DNA of 64,000 nucleotides from Helianthus annuus. Its lineage: Eukaryota > Streptophyta > Magnoliopsida > Asterales > Asteraceae. A program made the position numbers and the translations under genes. The notes under the pieces were generated by a model that was given only the letters and a program-made list of their open reading frames with translations, was not told the origin of the DNA and did not search any database. Positions 37,220-49,450 of this stretch are shown here, piece by piece; position 1 is the stretch's first letter, and each line of letters begins with the position of its first letter. The DNA is taken from contig NC_035435.2 of NCBI RefSeq assembly GCF_002127325.2, positions 8,033,800 through 8,097,799 of the forward strand, given 5' to 3'.

Positions 37220-38434
37220 CTAGTGGTCACGTTTCTTCTTTTTGCCCTTTAGTAGGTTCGCCAAGCCTTTGAGAAATCCTCGGTGGCTCTTTTTCTCTTC
37301 CTCGAACTCTCTCTCCACACGATCTAGTCGATGGAGTATCTCTTCCTGTTCAGGAGGAGAGAAACGTGGTTGTGGCGCTTGTTGCGGAACTGGAGGTCTG
37401 GGAGGTATTGGATACCCATGAGCTGAGTAGTCCGGAGCTCCCATGTTTCCATGTGCTCCGTCAGGGTAGCGTGCATTATATCTAGCCGACACCACATATG
37501 GGTCGCGCTCATAATTGTAGTTGTAATGTGCCTGAGACGGTTCGAACGGGTTGTAAGCCGTTGGACCCGTGTAAGCAGGTATGGGTTGGTCATACCCAAA
37601 TGATGGCGAATTTGGTGCAGCTGGTGCGGAGTTCGCCTCCTGTATAGGACTTGAAAGTCCTTCTTCTTGTAGTGGCGGATAGTGGCTACTACTAGAGTGT
37701 CGAGGGGTGCTGAAGTGGATACCCCCTCCTCCTCGTGTGGACATACGAGCATTTGTCCTCCTACGCCTTGGCGGATCAGGCATTACCGGTTGCGCCGGTG
37801 GCGGAGGTGGTGGCGTAACTGCCACAAAGCGTGAATCCTCAGAGGGATCCTGTGGATGTCGCGGTTGTTGTGATGTCTGTTGAGGTGGTGTGTAGTACCA
37901 CTCATGTCGGTCGAACAACGCTTGGAAACTGTCTGGTCCCTGATAGGGTGTGCCATGGAAGGATGACCCATCAGAGACTTCTATCGGATGCGTGGGCGTA
38001 CCACGAGCAGGTTCTGTCGGATCAGTATCTTCGTCCATATGATCCTCGGAGAAGTGATCTTGTGGCCCTAATGGAACAAAGCCTGAAGGTTCCTGTATGT
38101 AGTCAGCTGGATTAAACTGACCTATGAAGTATGGAGTAGGGTCGTCGTAATTTCGGTGTGATACCGAACGTTGCAGAGGTATGAAGGAAGGTTGTGGGTT
38201 GTTGGGATCATTCTCTGAGTTTGGCCCAAAGGAGTGCCGGTATGATGGCGTCGAGCTGTGCGAGGTGGAATGCCTCGCGGGTTCGTAAAGGTCTCTTCGT
38301 CGTTGTGGTTCTTCGCTCCTTGTCATTGAAGGAGGTCTTGTACCAGAAGGTCCGGCTTCGTGATCGTGATGAGTAACGATCTCTCCTCTGCCTCTTCTTC
38401 CCCTTCCTCTTCCTCGGAATATCACTGGCGGCAT
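37220..38434 (-). CDS. Extra ORF (aORF) of element D, unknown 404-aa protein upstream of gag
   Basis: No known domain is recognised. I chose the ATG at 38434 (MPPVIFRGRGRG) rather than the upstream in-frame ATG near 38608, because the latter lies in the primer site and F shares the MPP start. Visible parts: RG-rich basic N-terminus (residues ~6-17), a long low-complexity P/S/Q/H-rich middle with a PPPPPP run and an RRRR cluster, a Tyr-rich segment (YNYNYERDPY), and a charged, probably helical C-terminus (~360-404) ending in KGKKKKRDH. F carries an ORF of exactly the same length (1,215 nt when rejoined) with mostly conservative substitutions and internal indels in multiples of three. That argues for coding selection. 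RNA binding or a Gag-accessory role is inference. Confidence 0.85.
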   Translation of the reverse strand: MPPVIFRGRGRGRRGRGEIVTHHDHEAGPSGTRPPSMTRSEEPQRRRDLYEPARHSTSHSSTPSYRHSFGPNSENDPNNPQPSFIPLQRSVSHRNYDDPTPYFIGQFNPADYIQEPSGFVPLGPQDHFSEDHMDEDTDPTEPARGTPTHPIEVSDGSSFHGTPYQGPDSFQALFDRHEWYYTPPQQTSQQPRHPQDPSEDSRFVAVTPPPPPPAQPVMPDPPRRRRTNARMSTRGGGGIHFSTPRHSSSSHYPPLQEEGLSSPIQEANSAPAAPNSPSFGYDQPIPAYTGPTAYNPFEPSQAHYNYNYERDPYVVSARYNARYPDGAHGNMGAPDYSAHGYPIPPRPPVPQQAPQPRFSPPEQEEILHRLDRVEREFEEEKKSHRGFLKGLANLLKGKKKKRDH

Positions 38435-38594
38435 GTTTCCTGCTTTATAAAACTTTAAATACCAATAATAAAAGAAAAAGACAAAATTGGAATTACAATT
38501 CGAATTTGTCCTAAGTTCTCGTCTAGACTCAAGTATGTGCAATTGTGTCACTGAGATTAAACACAATAAGATAGTGTTTAATTCACTCAATGTT
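38435..38594 (-). other. Leader of element D with predicted splice acceptor before aORF
   Basis: On the minus strand a pyrimidine-rich stretch (TTTTGTCTTTTTC) is followed by AAAGCAG-GAAAC-ATG. F has TTGTCTTTTTATTG...AAAGCAG-GAAAT-ATG. The AG is at 38440-38441, 5 nt before the aORF start. An AG inside the last 20 nt makes the site less than ideal. Confidence 0.45.
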
Positions 38595-38608
38595 GGCTCT
38601 GATACCAA
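38595..38608 (-). other. Primer-binding site of element D
   Basis: Minus-strand TTGGTATCAGAGCC, two bases from the LTR end, complementary to initiator-Met tRNA. Confidence 0.9.
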
Positions 38609-40931
38609 CCTGTCACACCCCGATTTCCACGTGTATCACCGGTGGGCCCGGTGGGGGATTACCGTGACGTAGTTGGCAACAATATAGTCAAACCACACAA
38701 TTATATATATGCACAGCGGAAGCTTAAAGATAAATACATATTTCAACCTCTGGTTGTAATATCAAATGTATTACAGAAGTCGAATGTATCCACAGCGGAT
38801 CAAAATAATAAAAAAAATTGTTCATTCAGATACGGCATCGAGTTTGCGAGACTATTCGTGATGCTTAGGAAGCTAATACCAGCCAATTTCGTATAGTACC
38901 TGCACTTAATCTTTTGGGGAAAAATACGTCAATTTACACTGGTAAATCCGTTCAACTGGCACATTTGAAAATGTTTATTAAAATTTATTTGAATGCACAA
39001 GGCACAAACTCTTTTATAACTTGGGAAAATTATTAAAATCTTGTGAACGTATTACATGTCCTTTTATGCGTTCAGTAGCCCGGATCGTGCCGGGTTAAAG
39101 ATTAATAGACACACCACATTGCGTAAAACCGTAGTATAGAAACCAACGGCTACGTCTTTTAATTAAATGTCGACAATATATACCTGGTGTACGCCTACAC
39201 CGGGATGTCGATGGTCGTGGCCATTTCGTAAAATGATGCCAAGGATATCTGGGACAACGGTCATTAACCCCCCAAAGGCTTTTAAGAAACAAAACTGTTT
39301 AAATGAGCCGATCATAATATTTAATTAACCACCTAAGCGATGGAAGATATGATGCTCAATCAAGCGGTAAATATTATACCGTATCCCAAGCCCGTATAGG
39401 GGAAATAAGTTAAAAGTATTTACCTTTGCAAGTATATTCCTTAATTTGATTAAATCACCGATAGCTTTTACTGGGCTCCTAATCTGGAACGAAGGTTTTA
39501 ATTAACCTCTTAGTATCCTAACGGGTCTTTATATTGGCCGTAGCCTAGACCGGTTGGTTCAGGGATATAAATATGGTTTAATCGCGCGAAAAGGCGAAAA
39601 CCGAGAATGGAATGTGATTCTGCCCCAAACAAGTTCAGAGACTTGTTTTATATGGGTTCAAGGTTCACACTCTGGATTTTGGGGTCCAAATAATATAATT
39701 TGACCCGTATCGGCTAATTTATGAAAACTAGTTTCACAAGCCGAACCGTGCGCGCAATAGGCGAAACGGTTAACCATGAGAGTCTTACGCTTATTTCCTA
39801 AGTCAATATGCCTTAAAGAGGTTGTGGTATCAGTAGGATACCTTCCGTGATGCCCGTAACGAGTTTAAGTTAATATTACGCCCCGTAGGGGCTTTTCGGT
39901 CATTTTAAAGACTTTTAAAGAGCTTTTCGAGTTCTACAGGAAATCTGAGTTTCCCGAACAGTTTATAAAGTCTAAAATACTTTATTTATTATTTAAAATC
40001 AGTAGCAACTGGAATCGGGTCAAAAGACCTTGTAGAACTCAAGTTTTGGCCGAAAAGGGCATATTCGGTATTTACCGAACCGTAGCCATAACCGCAGGTT
40101 ATGAGCAAGGTAAAAATTAATAAAAATCTTTAAAATTCCAAAAATATTATTTTATAATAGTGGGTAAAAGTTTTGGTGACGAAATCTTGGTTTAGATGGG
40201 CGTTATGCTAATTGCGCTGTTTATTACAAAAGTTTCTTATAAATGCGCTATTTAGCATAACTCTCATTCTAGACCTCGGATTGACGTGAAACTTTAAGGA
40301 CATGCTTATAATTTAATAAGCAAGGTTATGGTCCATTCACGTGTCCGAAATACTCGTTTTATTTTTAAAAGGCCGTTACGGTCAACTTTTAGGCGATTAA
40401 CGAAAATGCGTAAAAGACTCGGACAAATCATGAACCGATCACAGTGGTCTATACCATCATGTAACCTGGTCCTAAGAGAGTCCTAAGGCATATCTATACC
40501 TCACTAAAACGGGTCAGAACTGAAGTCAAAGCAAAAGTCAAATTTTTGCGACATTCGGCTCCGAACCGGGTCAATATAGCAAATGATCGATTCAAACGAG
40601 TGTAAACAAGTTTATATACTTAATATCAGGTTTTTTGAGTGCCAAAACAGGTTTCATAGCATATACATTACAGATTATGTATAAAACGGCAAAATAGCTT
40701 TCTGTTGACTTTTTAAGTGCACGTTTGACTCGACATTTGACATAGTTAGAGTGGTGATCAGAGGGAACCCTTTTTGAGGTTTGTTACCCACATTAATACC
40801 AACTTATAACTACCTTTGATTCGTCATAAGACTGAACCATCTCGGATTTATTTTAAAGTCAAACCGTATTTACGACGGTTTGGTTTCTAGTGATTTTCTA
40901 AGCATAAATTGAACTACAAAGGATCTAATGA

Positions 40932-40937
40932 ACTTAC
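40932..40937 (-). other. Predicted 5' splice donor in D 5' LTR
   Basis: The minus strand reads ACTTCT-GTAAGT, about 110 nt after the TATA box. The first exon has no ATG. Splicing to 38441 would remove about 2.5 kb of U5 and leader; to 36238, about 4.7 kb. Confidence 0.5.
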
Positions 40938-41040
40938 AGAAGTTAAGACTTGCTTAGAGAGCAATGAAGAACACTTGAGAGCCTTTAGAATGACCAGAGA
41001 AGTGTTGTGTGTTGTGATGAAAGTTATGAACACAAGTATG

Positions 41041-41050
41041 CTATTTATAG
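41041..41050 (-). promoter_or_regulatory. TATA box of D 5' LTR
   Basis: Minus-strand CTATAAATAG, about 950 bp from the LTR start and about 180-310 bp downstream of the GCGGCCCGC palindromes. Confidence 0.65.
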
Positions 41051-42002
41051 CCAAAGTCAAGGTCCAAGATCATCACACAACACCCTACAACTGATCATGG
41101 ATGGTTGGCATGTGTCCTAGAGGGTTATGGGTCGAGTAGGGGGCACCCATGCTGCACTAATTGTCCAAATGATCGTTCACAAGTTCAAAAGGCAAGTCTG
41201 TCCAAACATTCTGCATCTGGGCGTCTAATGCGGCCCGCATGGGAGTTTCCATGCATTTGTACGCGGGTCGCCTGAGATTCAAACTTCAGGTGCGTAAAGG
41301 AGGTGGCTCGCGGCCCGCCTCAACTTAGGCCTAAACATCACTCGGGTCGCGAGAGGCCTGTTTTTCAGGTTTTTAAAATCTTTTATAATCATTACGAAAT
41401 CCTAGTAATTAATAACGAAATCTTTCGTAATTATTAACCTGACCTTTCGGGTTTGAAAGGGTAACTTTGCGGTTTGGCCCTCGGTTAATTACAACTAAGG
41501 TCCTCGTGTTATTTACCCGCGTTGTTAAGTCCCCGGTTAATTTATTAATTATTCAGAAAGCCTTAACTTTCATTATTGACGCTTTTAACCCTTCTCATAC
41601 GAATTTGATTATAACTTTCTCGCTTTAAAACGGAACTTCACGGAATTTATACAGTATATTCTAGTGAGCGTATAATACTGTTACAAAGCCTCGGGAGCGT
41701 TAAAGGGTTACTCAGAGGTATAATTAAACATGTTGACACAGTTAACCCCTGTAGCTTGTAATCTCTCACTTTCCTCCGTGTTTCGCTTCCGTACGATCCA
41801 TGATTTATTCGTTTGAAGGTGCAAGCATTATTTAGGGTTACTATACAGTATATTTACCCTTGATTGACATTTATAACCCTCGAATTTATATATTTTCAAG
41901 GTTTGTCAATATTAGTCCTTTATTTGATATCAATGCCACGTGTAATCGAATGACACGTGTTAACACATTATTGGACACAAAAATTCGAGGTGTTACATCT
42001 TG

Positions 42003-45000
42003 ATGCTTGGGAGTGCGTCGAGACAAAGTATATTCGACCTTTGAATGATGATGAAGAACCCGTTCCAATCAAAGATCTTACTGCTGATGCTAAGAAAAAG
42101 TACAAAGACGAGAAGATGATGCTTAGTTTTCTTCAACAGGCAGTGAAAGAAGATATCATGGTTCTTCTACAGCATAATGGAACTTCATACTCGATTTGGA
42201 AAGCATTACGGTCGAAGTTTAGAGGAAGTGAGGAGATGGTCAAGAGTAAAAAGTCACTTCTGAAGAAAGAGTTTGATTTATTCCGAGGGTTGAAAAATGA
42301 GAGTACGAGAGAAATTATTGAACGTTATTGTAATCTGCTTGCTAACATGAAAAGGTTGAGTATTGAAAAGAGTACTGATGAACTGATAGAAAAACTTGCT
42401 GATGCTTTGCCGTATGAGACTTGGGGCACATATCTGATGATGCTCAGAAACAAGAAAGGTTTTAGTAACCTGACGCTCAGTAAGTTCATCGAAAAAATTG
42501 AGGCTCAGGAGATGGAACAGAGAAAAGTGATCAGGATGAAAGATTTTGATGGGGAACAAGACATCGGGCTGTATTATAAGGCAGGGGTAAATGAGAAGAA
42601 GTCTTCAAATCTATCTCCGAAGGTTGAAACTGCCTACAGCGCCAAGAACTCATCTGGAAGTCCATCAACTGGGTCCAACAGCAAAACCAGTTTTACTTCA
42701 TTTTCATCATTTGATCCAAACATCTCTGCAACTAAAAATGGAAGAAAATTACAGTGCAACATTGTATTAAATCTTGAAAATGATCAAGATTATTCTGAGG
42801 AAGTTGCTAAAAATCAAATGTCTTTATTAGGAATGGTTTTGGAATCTTACACTTGTTTTGTTGCAGGTCGTATCGGCAATCCAATGTTAACCAAAGAAGA
42901 TTACGACCAGATAGATGCTGAAGAAATGGAGCTGATGGACATAAAGTGGTGTCTGGCTAGTGTTTTACGGAGAGCTGAGAAATTCAAACAAATCACGGGG
43001 AGAGATGATCTTCGTGATGCGAATGTTTCTACTTTTGGTTTTGACAAATCTAAAGTCACTTGTTTTCGGTGCAGGGAAAAAGGACACTTCAAGAGGGAGT
43101 GCACTAACCGAGAAGCAAGTGGGGCTCAAAATCCGTTCAACAACAATAATGATTACTATCGGAAAGCCATCTACCACCAAGTTGGTCAACAATCATCTCA
43201 ACAACAAAAACATCAAGCTCAAACTGCACATGGAAGAGATGTAATTGAAGACACTGGAAAAAGAGCTTGTGTGGGTAATAATGATAGATTGTATGGAAAA
43301 AGAAGGGATGGTAGTGCTTTGATAATTGATCAAGATGATGAGAGATTACCAGAGGGTTTTAGCTGGGCAAATTTCACTTGGGAGGATTATATTCCTGATC
43401 AAACTACAGCTTACACTGCTTTTACGGCAAAGGTTGTAGATGATAGTGATGATGATACGGAATATTGGGCAAGAAAATATAAAGAAGATATGAAGCTGCT
43501 TGCTGAAAGTGATAGTGAAGATAAAAAAGTCAAGAAGAAAAAGAAAAAGATCAAGACACCGGTGAGCAGTGATGATGAAGAGGTGCCGGTGGTAAGAAGA
43601 CAAAAGGTGAAAGAAGTTCCAAAATTCAAAGTTGATGAAGAAGTTGATGCGAAAAAGATTCCGGTGAAGTGTGAAAACTGTGAAGCTGTAAAGAAGCAGA
43701 ACAGCACTTTGATTTACAACTTGAACAGTTTGAAGGAGTCTTATGATGTGCTGAATAAGACGATGAATCAGTACAATCAAACGAGTGAAGAACAAGCTGT
43801 AGCAATGAAGACTCTTCAAGGAGCGTTTATGACGAAGCAGAAAGTTGTAAACAACTACATTGAGAAATGTGCTGCTTTAGAACAAAAGCTTGAGCTGCAA
43901 CGAATTGAAACTGAGAGAGTTAATCGTTTATTAAAAAGTTATTCATGTACCTCCTATGTTATTGACAGGATTTATCCGACGATTGAGAGCATGAAGGAAT
44001 GGGAAGACGATGAGGTAACTGAAGAGAAAGCAGCTGAAGTTAGTGTTGAGGAAAAGATTGCTGACATGAAGAAGAATGACAAGAAAAAAGACACTGTAAA
44101 GACAACATCTGGTAAGAAGCAAGGTGTCAGTTATAACAAGTGTCCACCCCCGCTGGAAAATGGATATTTTCCCAGATATCCAAACGATGAAAGAGTTAAA
44201 AAGGCCACAAATTTACAGTGGGAGTCAGAGTCGTCAGTCAATCTTCCAGAAAGTATTGATGTTGTGTTTACATCATCTGACACTGATCAACAGTCTCAAT
44301 TGATGAAGAAAGTCGTGGATCATGTGTTAGAGAGTGATGATATTGAAGAGTCAAAGTCTGGGTCAAGTACACAGTGTCAAACAGAAAAACAGGGCAAATT
44401 AGTTTATGATAGAAAGTTTTTATTGTCAAAATCTAATTTGGATGATGGATTGTTTAAAGTGGTGTACACTTTGAATGATTCTGACAAATTATATTCTGAT
44501 GAAGAGTTTCCAATAAGAGGTGTCAAAACTAAATTGATAAACAAGGTTTTCAAACTCACAGAAATAAATATTTCTGAAATAAAAGACTTATGTCTTAATG
44601 AAAAACCTAAAAAATACACCTCAAGAGTTCAATAGAGATTAAACAAGAAAAAGAATTACAGTTCTGGTTCAGGTTTCCAAAAGAAATCAAACCATAACGG
44701 TAATTTCAAAAAGAAAGGATTAGGTTTTACTCCTACAGAAAAACAGAAAAATGAAAAATATGTTCGTGATTTTAAATCAAAAATGTCATTTGTTTCAGGT
44801 ACATCAACCAATGAAGAAGAAAAGACAAGTTTCTGGAGGGAAACAAACAGTGAATTTCTGAAAAAGAAACAAGCTGAGTTGAAGAAGGTAGCTGAACAAA
44901 AGAAGGACTCGAGAACCTGTTTCAAGTGCAACAACGTTGGACATATCGCCAAAGATTGTTCTCAGGCGATACAATCAAAACAGGGAGTTTTTCGCAAAAT

Positions 45001-45553
45001 CTCAGAAAAGGTGTTTGTGTTCGAATCACCACTGGATAGAACTAAACTGTTTAAAAATTCTATTTTTGAAATTGGTGAGAGTTCAAACAAATTTTACAAG
45101 AAGAAAGCCAAGTATGATAACCAGAAATGGGTTGTGAAGAAGGGTGGTGAAAGCTCTAGCGATGATTCTGATAGGTTGAAATCAGAGGAGCTATCTTCAG
45201 GCGATGAAACTGATTCCACAAAATCAGTTGAGCCACAAGTTGTTTCAAAATGTGAAGCTGATATAAAAGATGAGAACTCAGTTCCGATTGTTAATGATGA
45301 GGAGTTTCCATTACTTCGGGCTGAGAATTATAAAAAGAAAATTGGTAAAGTTGAAATTTCTAACCAATTTTATCATGATGAACATGAATTTGATGCTGAG
45401 AAGATCTTTAACCCCAAGGTAAAACACATCTTTGGCAAGATGATTGATCAAAAAGTCAACGGGGTTAAGGAATTTTATGAGAAGAAAACAACGAAAGAAA
45501 AGGTTGAACAATCCCTGGTTTGTGACTGGGATGGTACATATTATGAACAGTAA
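42003..45553 (+). pseudogene. gag: Element B gag, main part (copia-type, two CCHC knuckles, one in-frame stop)
   Basis: It continues from 28253 in frame; joined, it is 1,243 codons including the stop. Residues in the joined protein: UBN2-like copia gag ~60-240; CCHC CFRCREKGHFKREC at ~413-426; acidic, lysine-rich and coiled-coil region ~540-730; second CCHC CFKCNNVGHIAKDC at ~1032-1045; C-terminal end CDWDGTYYEQ. A TAG at 44633-44635 (codon 937) is the only internal stop. No protease or pol follows. Gag would assemble particles and bind RNA; enzymes would have to come from an autonomous Sirevirus. Apart from D and this stop the frame is remarkably intact. Confidence 0.9.
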
Positions 45554-47411
45554 GTCTAAGGACTTGCCGGAGCTCCCAGGTTGGTAAGCGTGGAGCATGA
45601 ATCGGCATCTTTCTTGAATATTATTCGGTAACGTCAATCATATAAACGGTAAAGAGGTTTGTTTATGTTTGTTGGTTATAATTACAAGTGGTTAGATGAT
45701 TTGATTGCATATGGTAAATCAAGGACATTAATTTGTACTTGTATTTTCCTACATCTGGTTGGAAGACAAGATGATGAACCACATCCCCGAACATTTGTTT
45801 GATAAACCTACAAGTGGTAAAATCAATCAAACTTATTTTCCGGAAAAACCATTTTGATTAAAACAAACTTAAGTGTTTTGAAATCTAAATGGGAAAATAG
45901 TTTGTTGATAGGGGGAGTTCTGATTGTTTATGCCTAGTGAATGGCGATTTGAGGTGATTTGATATCGGTTGTCATGTTTCTGTACAGTTTGTTTTCATAT
46001 TTTCGTTAATGTGTTTGCATTTTAGGGGGAGTAAGAAAATTTCAGAAAATCCAAAAACATTAGAAAATTTGAAAAAGTCAAAAACATGATAAAATCAAAA
46101 ATGAGTTTTGTTGTGAAAAAGAGGAAATGATAGTACATCAGTGGACTATCACAACATGCTAAAGAATTGGAAAGTTTAAATGTGATAAACGATCTTACTG
46201 CGGATGTGTCAGTAGATTTTCGCACATTTAGTAAATTGAAACGAGATATAAATCTAAATCAAACTTGCTTGATTCGTGGGTAACTATTCTTGAATATATG
46301 GGTAACCCCCGAAATCTTGTTTGAAAGGTCCCGTATTCTGAGATACTAGGTCTTTATACTCAGTGATATCTGGGGTATTATCCCGGGACTTCTGCTGTAT
46401 GTAAGTACTGACTAGTCCCCGAATAATACTTTTCGCAAAATGCTTGAAATATAGCATCGCCCTCAGCAAGCTGATGAAACAATAAAATTGATAGTCGCTG
46501 CTGTTGTAATCAAAAGATCCTCTAAAGGGGACCCACCAAAAGTCGAAGCCGTCATCTCTTTGCGTATACGGAAGTATCGACCTGAGCTCTCACGGCCCTC
46601 GCACATAACCCCTTTACAGATATCATCTGTGGTATACTCACCTGTAAGACTGAATATTTGGGATCCGGATACAGGAGTATATTCAAGTGGAGTGATACAC
46701 AATTAAGTTTAGGTCTCTAAAACATTAATATCGTATCTCGAATCAATTGAAGTCTGTGTGAAAATTTAAGTGGACAAACATACTGACAATCTAGGTAAAT
46801 TGTTTATAACTGAGTATGTTTAAAGCTTAACGGTGTTGGTGATTTGTCTCAAAAACTGATATGATCCTCTTGCACGAGCTCACAAAAATATTGTCTGTAA
46901 ATAGTTTATTTCTGCATTTTATTTTCTTTCAGAAAAATCCAAAAAGATTTTTGGTGTGTTTTAGCATAAAGTTTTGAAAAGTCAAAAAGATTTTCGACAA
47001 CTGGTGTTGAATGGCTGATTTTCAAAATTCGAAGTGCTAAACATGATGAACAACTGGTTTGGGTGTTTGTGTTTGTTTTGATAAAGAAGTCAAAATTCCA
47101 AGTGGTTCATCAGTATCTGATTGATTGATTGGTTTGTAACAAGTGATGATCTTATGCTTAAACATTTATCATAAAATTTATGTTTGTGGTAGAGTTTTAT
47201 GCAGGAAAAATCAATATTTGAGGGGGAGCACATGTTGGACTTGATAAACTTAAAAGCTGTCAAATTTCAAAGTGAGAGAGTCTGTTGGTGATAAAGACAG
47301 AGAGACGAAATTAAAGAAAGAGAAGCTCAAAGACTGATCAAGACTGAAGATGTGAAGACACAGCATTGTTGTGACTCGATAGTCGACTCCATCAACATCT
47401 GAGGGGGAGTT
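45554..47411 (+). other. Element B 3' non-coding region with repeated polypurine tracts
   Basis: 1.86 kb without a real ORF. AGGGGGAG occurs at 45910, 46024, 47221 and 47402, the last being the true tract next to the 3' LTR. Several blocks are conserved with the matching region of G (7428-8978) despite the lack of a frame. Confidence 0.75.
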
Positions 47412-47921
47412 TGTTGGTGCACTACATCTGTTGACTTCGTCTTGTATCGAGTCATAGTCTTAGAATGTTAGATCTGGGCACGAAATACGAGAAATTGTGA
47501 AATTGTATAGAATTGGGCTAGTTGGTTCGCTCATTAGGCCCATTATAGTTAGGTCCGCTCGAACGGACATATGAGTGGTCCGCTCGAACGGCAGGTAATC
47601 TGGTCCGCTCTTTTGGCTTGTTGTTGGTTCGCTCGAGTGGTTCATGTCTGGTCCGCTTTTATGGTTCGCTTATTGGGCCTGTCCAATAAGCGAACCCAAT
47701 CCTCTATAAATAGTCCTGGAGCGATCCAATCAGTACGTGTGTGTCGAATCTCGTACCGAAGTGCTACCGGATCGAGAACTGATTGTAATCATTGTCAAAT
47801 CAATACAGAAAGAGTTTAAAGTGAATTACGAGCTATTCCTACGTTGATTACTTGTTTTCCGCACCTGTAATTGACGAAAACGCCTCTGAACGACTCATTT
47901 AGGTCGCAAAACGATCCTACA
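47412..47921 (+). repeat. 3' LTR of element B
   Basis: 510 bp, about 1.2% different from the 5' copy. It is followed by the ACATA target at 47922-47926, then the rest of the F LTR. Confidence 0.94.
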
Positions 47922-47926
47922 ACATA

Positions 47927-49278
47927 CCCGGGTTGATACCTACTGATATAAGAGGCAAATTTCAATATTTTAATAGTAAGCAAAGGTTGATAAACTCAGA
48001 CTCCAGTTTTGAGCTTTTCGGCTTATGTGAAATTACCAAAATACCCCTACGGGGCCTAGTTTGTGTTAAACACGTTTCGGGCATAATGAAAGGCATCTTA
48101 CTGATGTCACAATATATTTGAGGCATAATTAACTTAGGGGACCTGTCTATAGCTCTCATAAATACCCGTCACGCTTATTACGCGTACGGTTCGGGTTATG
48201 TAACAAATTTACATAAATTAGCCGAGACGGGTCAAACCTTAACGGTTTTATCTCAAAATCCAGAATGTGAATAATAAACCCATATTGAACAAGTCTTCAA
48301 ACTTGTCGGGTCTAAATCACATTCTATCCGGTCTTCGCTTAATCGTGCGTACGAACCGTATCTTTGAAACTAACCGGTCTAAGCTTAAGCTTAATTAAAG
48401 ACCCGTTAGGATTCTAATAGGTTATTATAAAACCTTCGTTCCAGATTAGGAGGACCAGTAAAAGCTATCTGCAATTTATTCAATTAAGGAATTATACTTG
48501 CAAAGGTAAATACTTTTAACTTATTTTCCGTTATACGGGCTTGGTTACGGTATATAGCATACCGCTTGATCGGGCATCAAATTCTCCACAGTTAAGTGGG
48601 TAATTGAATAAATTTGATCGGCTCGTTTAAACAGTCTTGTTACTTAAAAGCCTTTGGGGGGTTAATGACCGTGTCCCGGATATCCCTGGCATCATTTTAC
48701 GAAATGGCCACGACCTAAGCCCGGAGTGTAGGCGTACACTCGTCAGTGCATAAATAGATCGCTGTGGTGTGTCTATTGATCTTTAACCCCGACTTGATCC
48801 GGGCTACTAAACGCATAAGGACATGTAATTCGTTCACAAGATTATAATATTAAATAATTCTCCCAAGTTATAAAAGAATTTGTGCCTTGTGCATTCAAAT
48901 CAATTTTAATAAACATTTTTCAAAAGTGTCGGTTGAATGTATTTACCAGTGTAAACTGACGTATTTTCCCAAAAAGATTAAATGCAGGTACTAAACGTAA
49001 TTGGCTGGCTATGTCTCCTTAGCATCTTAAAGAGTCTCGCAAGCTTAAGGATGCCTTCGTCTGTTGAACAATACTTTTATTATTATTACTGATCCCCTGT
49101 GGATTTTATTTCAACAATGGTGATACTTTGATATTACAAATAAAGTTGAAATATATTTATCTTTATGCTTCCGCTGTGCATTCATATATTGTGTGGTTTG
49201 ACTATATTGTTGCCAACTACGTCACGATAATCCCCCACCGGGCCCACTGGTGAGACACGTGGAAATCGGGGTGTGTCA
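47927..49278 (+). repeat. 5' LTR of element F, right part
   Basis: It matches the reversed D LTR, including a GC-rich hairpin region near 48660-48800, and ends ATCGGGGTGTGTCA. With the left part the LTR totals about 3.27 kb. Confidence 0.88.
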
Positions 49279-49280
49279 GG

Positions 49281-49294
49281 TTGGTATCAGAGCC
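49281..49294 (+). other. Primer-binding site of element F
   Basis: TTGGTATCAGAGCC, two bases after the LTR end, identical to that of D. Confidence 0.92.
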
Positions 49295-49450
49295 AACACT
49301 GAGTGAATTAAACACTAGCCTTTGTGTTTAATCTCAGTTACACAATTGCACATACTTGAGTCTAGACAAGAACATAAGACAAATTCGAATTGTTATTCCA
49401 GTTTGTCTTTTTATTGTTTGTTGTTATTCAAAGTTTTGAAAGCAGGAAAT
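49295..49450 (+). other. Leader of F with predicted splice acceptor before aORF
   Basis: A T-rich tract followed by GAAAGCAG (AG at 49444-49445), then GAAAT and the aORF ATG at 49451. The arrangement is the same as in D. Confidence 0.45.

Larger units (their letters stand above)
28254..41997 (-). mobile_element. Element D: complete Ty3/gypsy chromovirus with extra ORF, TSD TCTTG
   Basis: 13,744 bp. LTRs lie at 28254-31641 (3') and 38611-41997 (5'), 3,388 and 3,387 bp, differing at roughly 33 sites by eye (about 1%). TCTTG is at 28249-28253 and 41998-42002. In element order: LTR, Met primer site, extra ORF (404 aa), 1-kb inter-ORF repeats, single 1,515-aa gag-pol, polypurine tract, LTR. All parts are open, so it may be autonomous, apart from an unusual residue in RT. 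It is nested in the gag of B. Confidence 0.96.
38611..41997 (-). repeat. 5' LTR of element D (promoter copy)
   Basis: Same structure as 28254-31641. The active-copy TATA box is at 41041-41050, donor GTAAGT (minus) at 40932-40937, and CACGTG boxes at 41937 and 41954. Near the primer side, the GC-rich palindrome CACCGGTGGGCCCGGTG lies at about 38638-38654. Confidence 0.96.
27167..47921 (+). mobile_element. Element B: gag-only Sirevirus-like LTR retrotransposon, TSD ACATA, contains element D
   Basis: Identical-length 510-bp LTRs at 27167-27676 and 47412-47921 differ at about six positions. ACATA lies at 27162-27166 and 47922-47926. After the Met primer site and leader comes a long copia-type gag, then 1.86 kb of non-coding sequence with repeated AGGGGGAG, then the 3' LTR. 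No protease, integrase, RT or RNase H is present. With D (13.7 kb) removed the element is about 7.0 kb. It is inserted in the LTR of F. Confidence 0.93.

Noticed and set aside
46463..46706. Small overlapping ORFs in the 3' region of B
   Set aside because: Not conserved as frames in G although the DNA blocks are.
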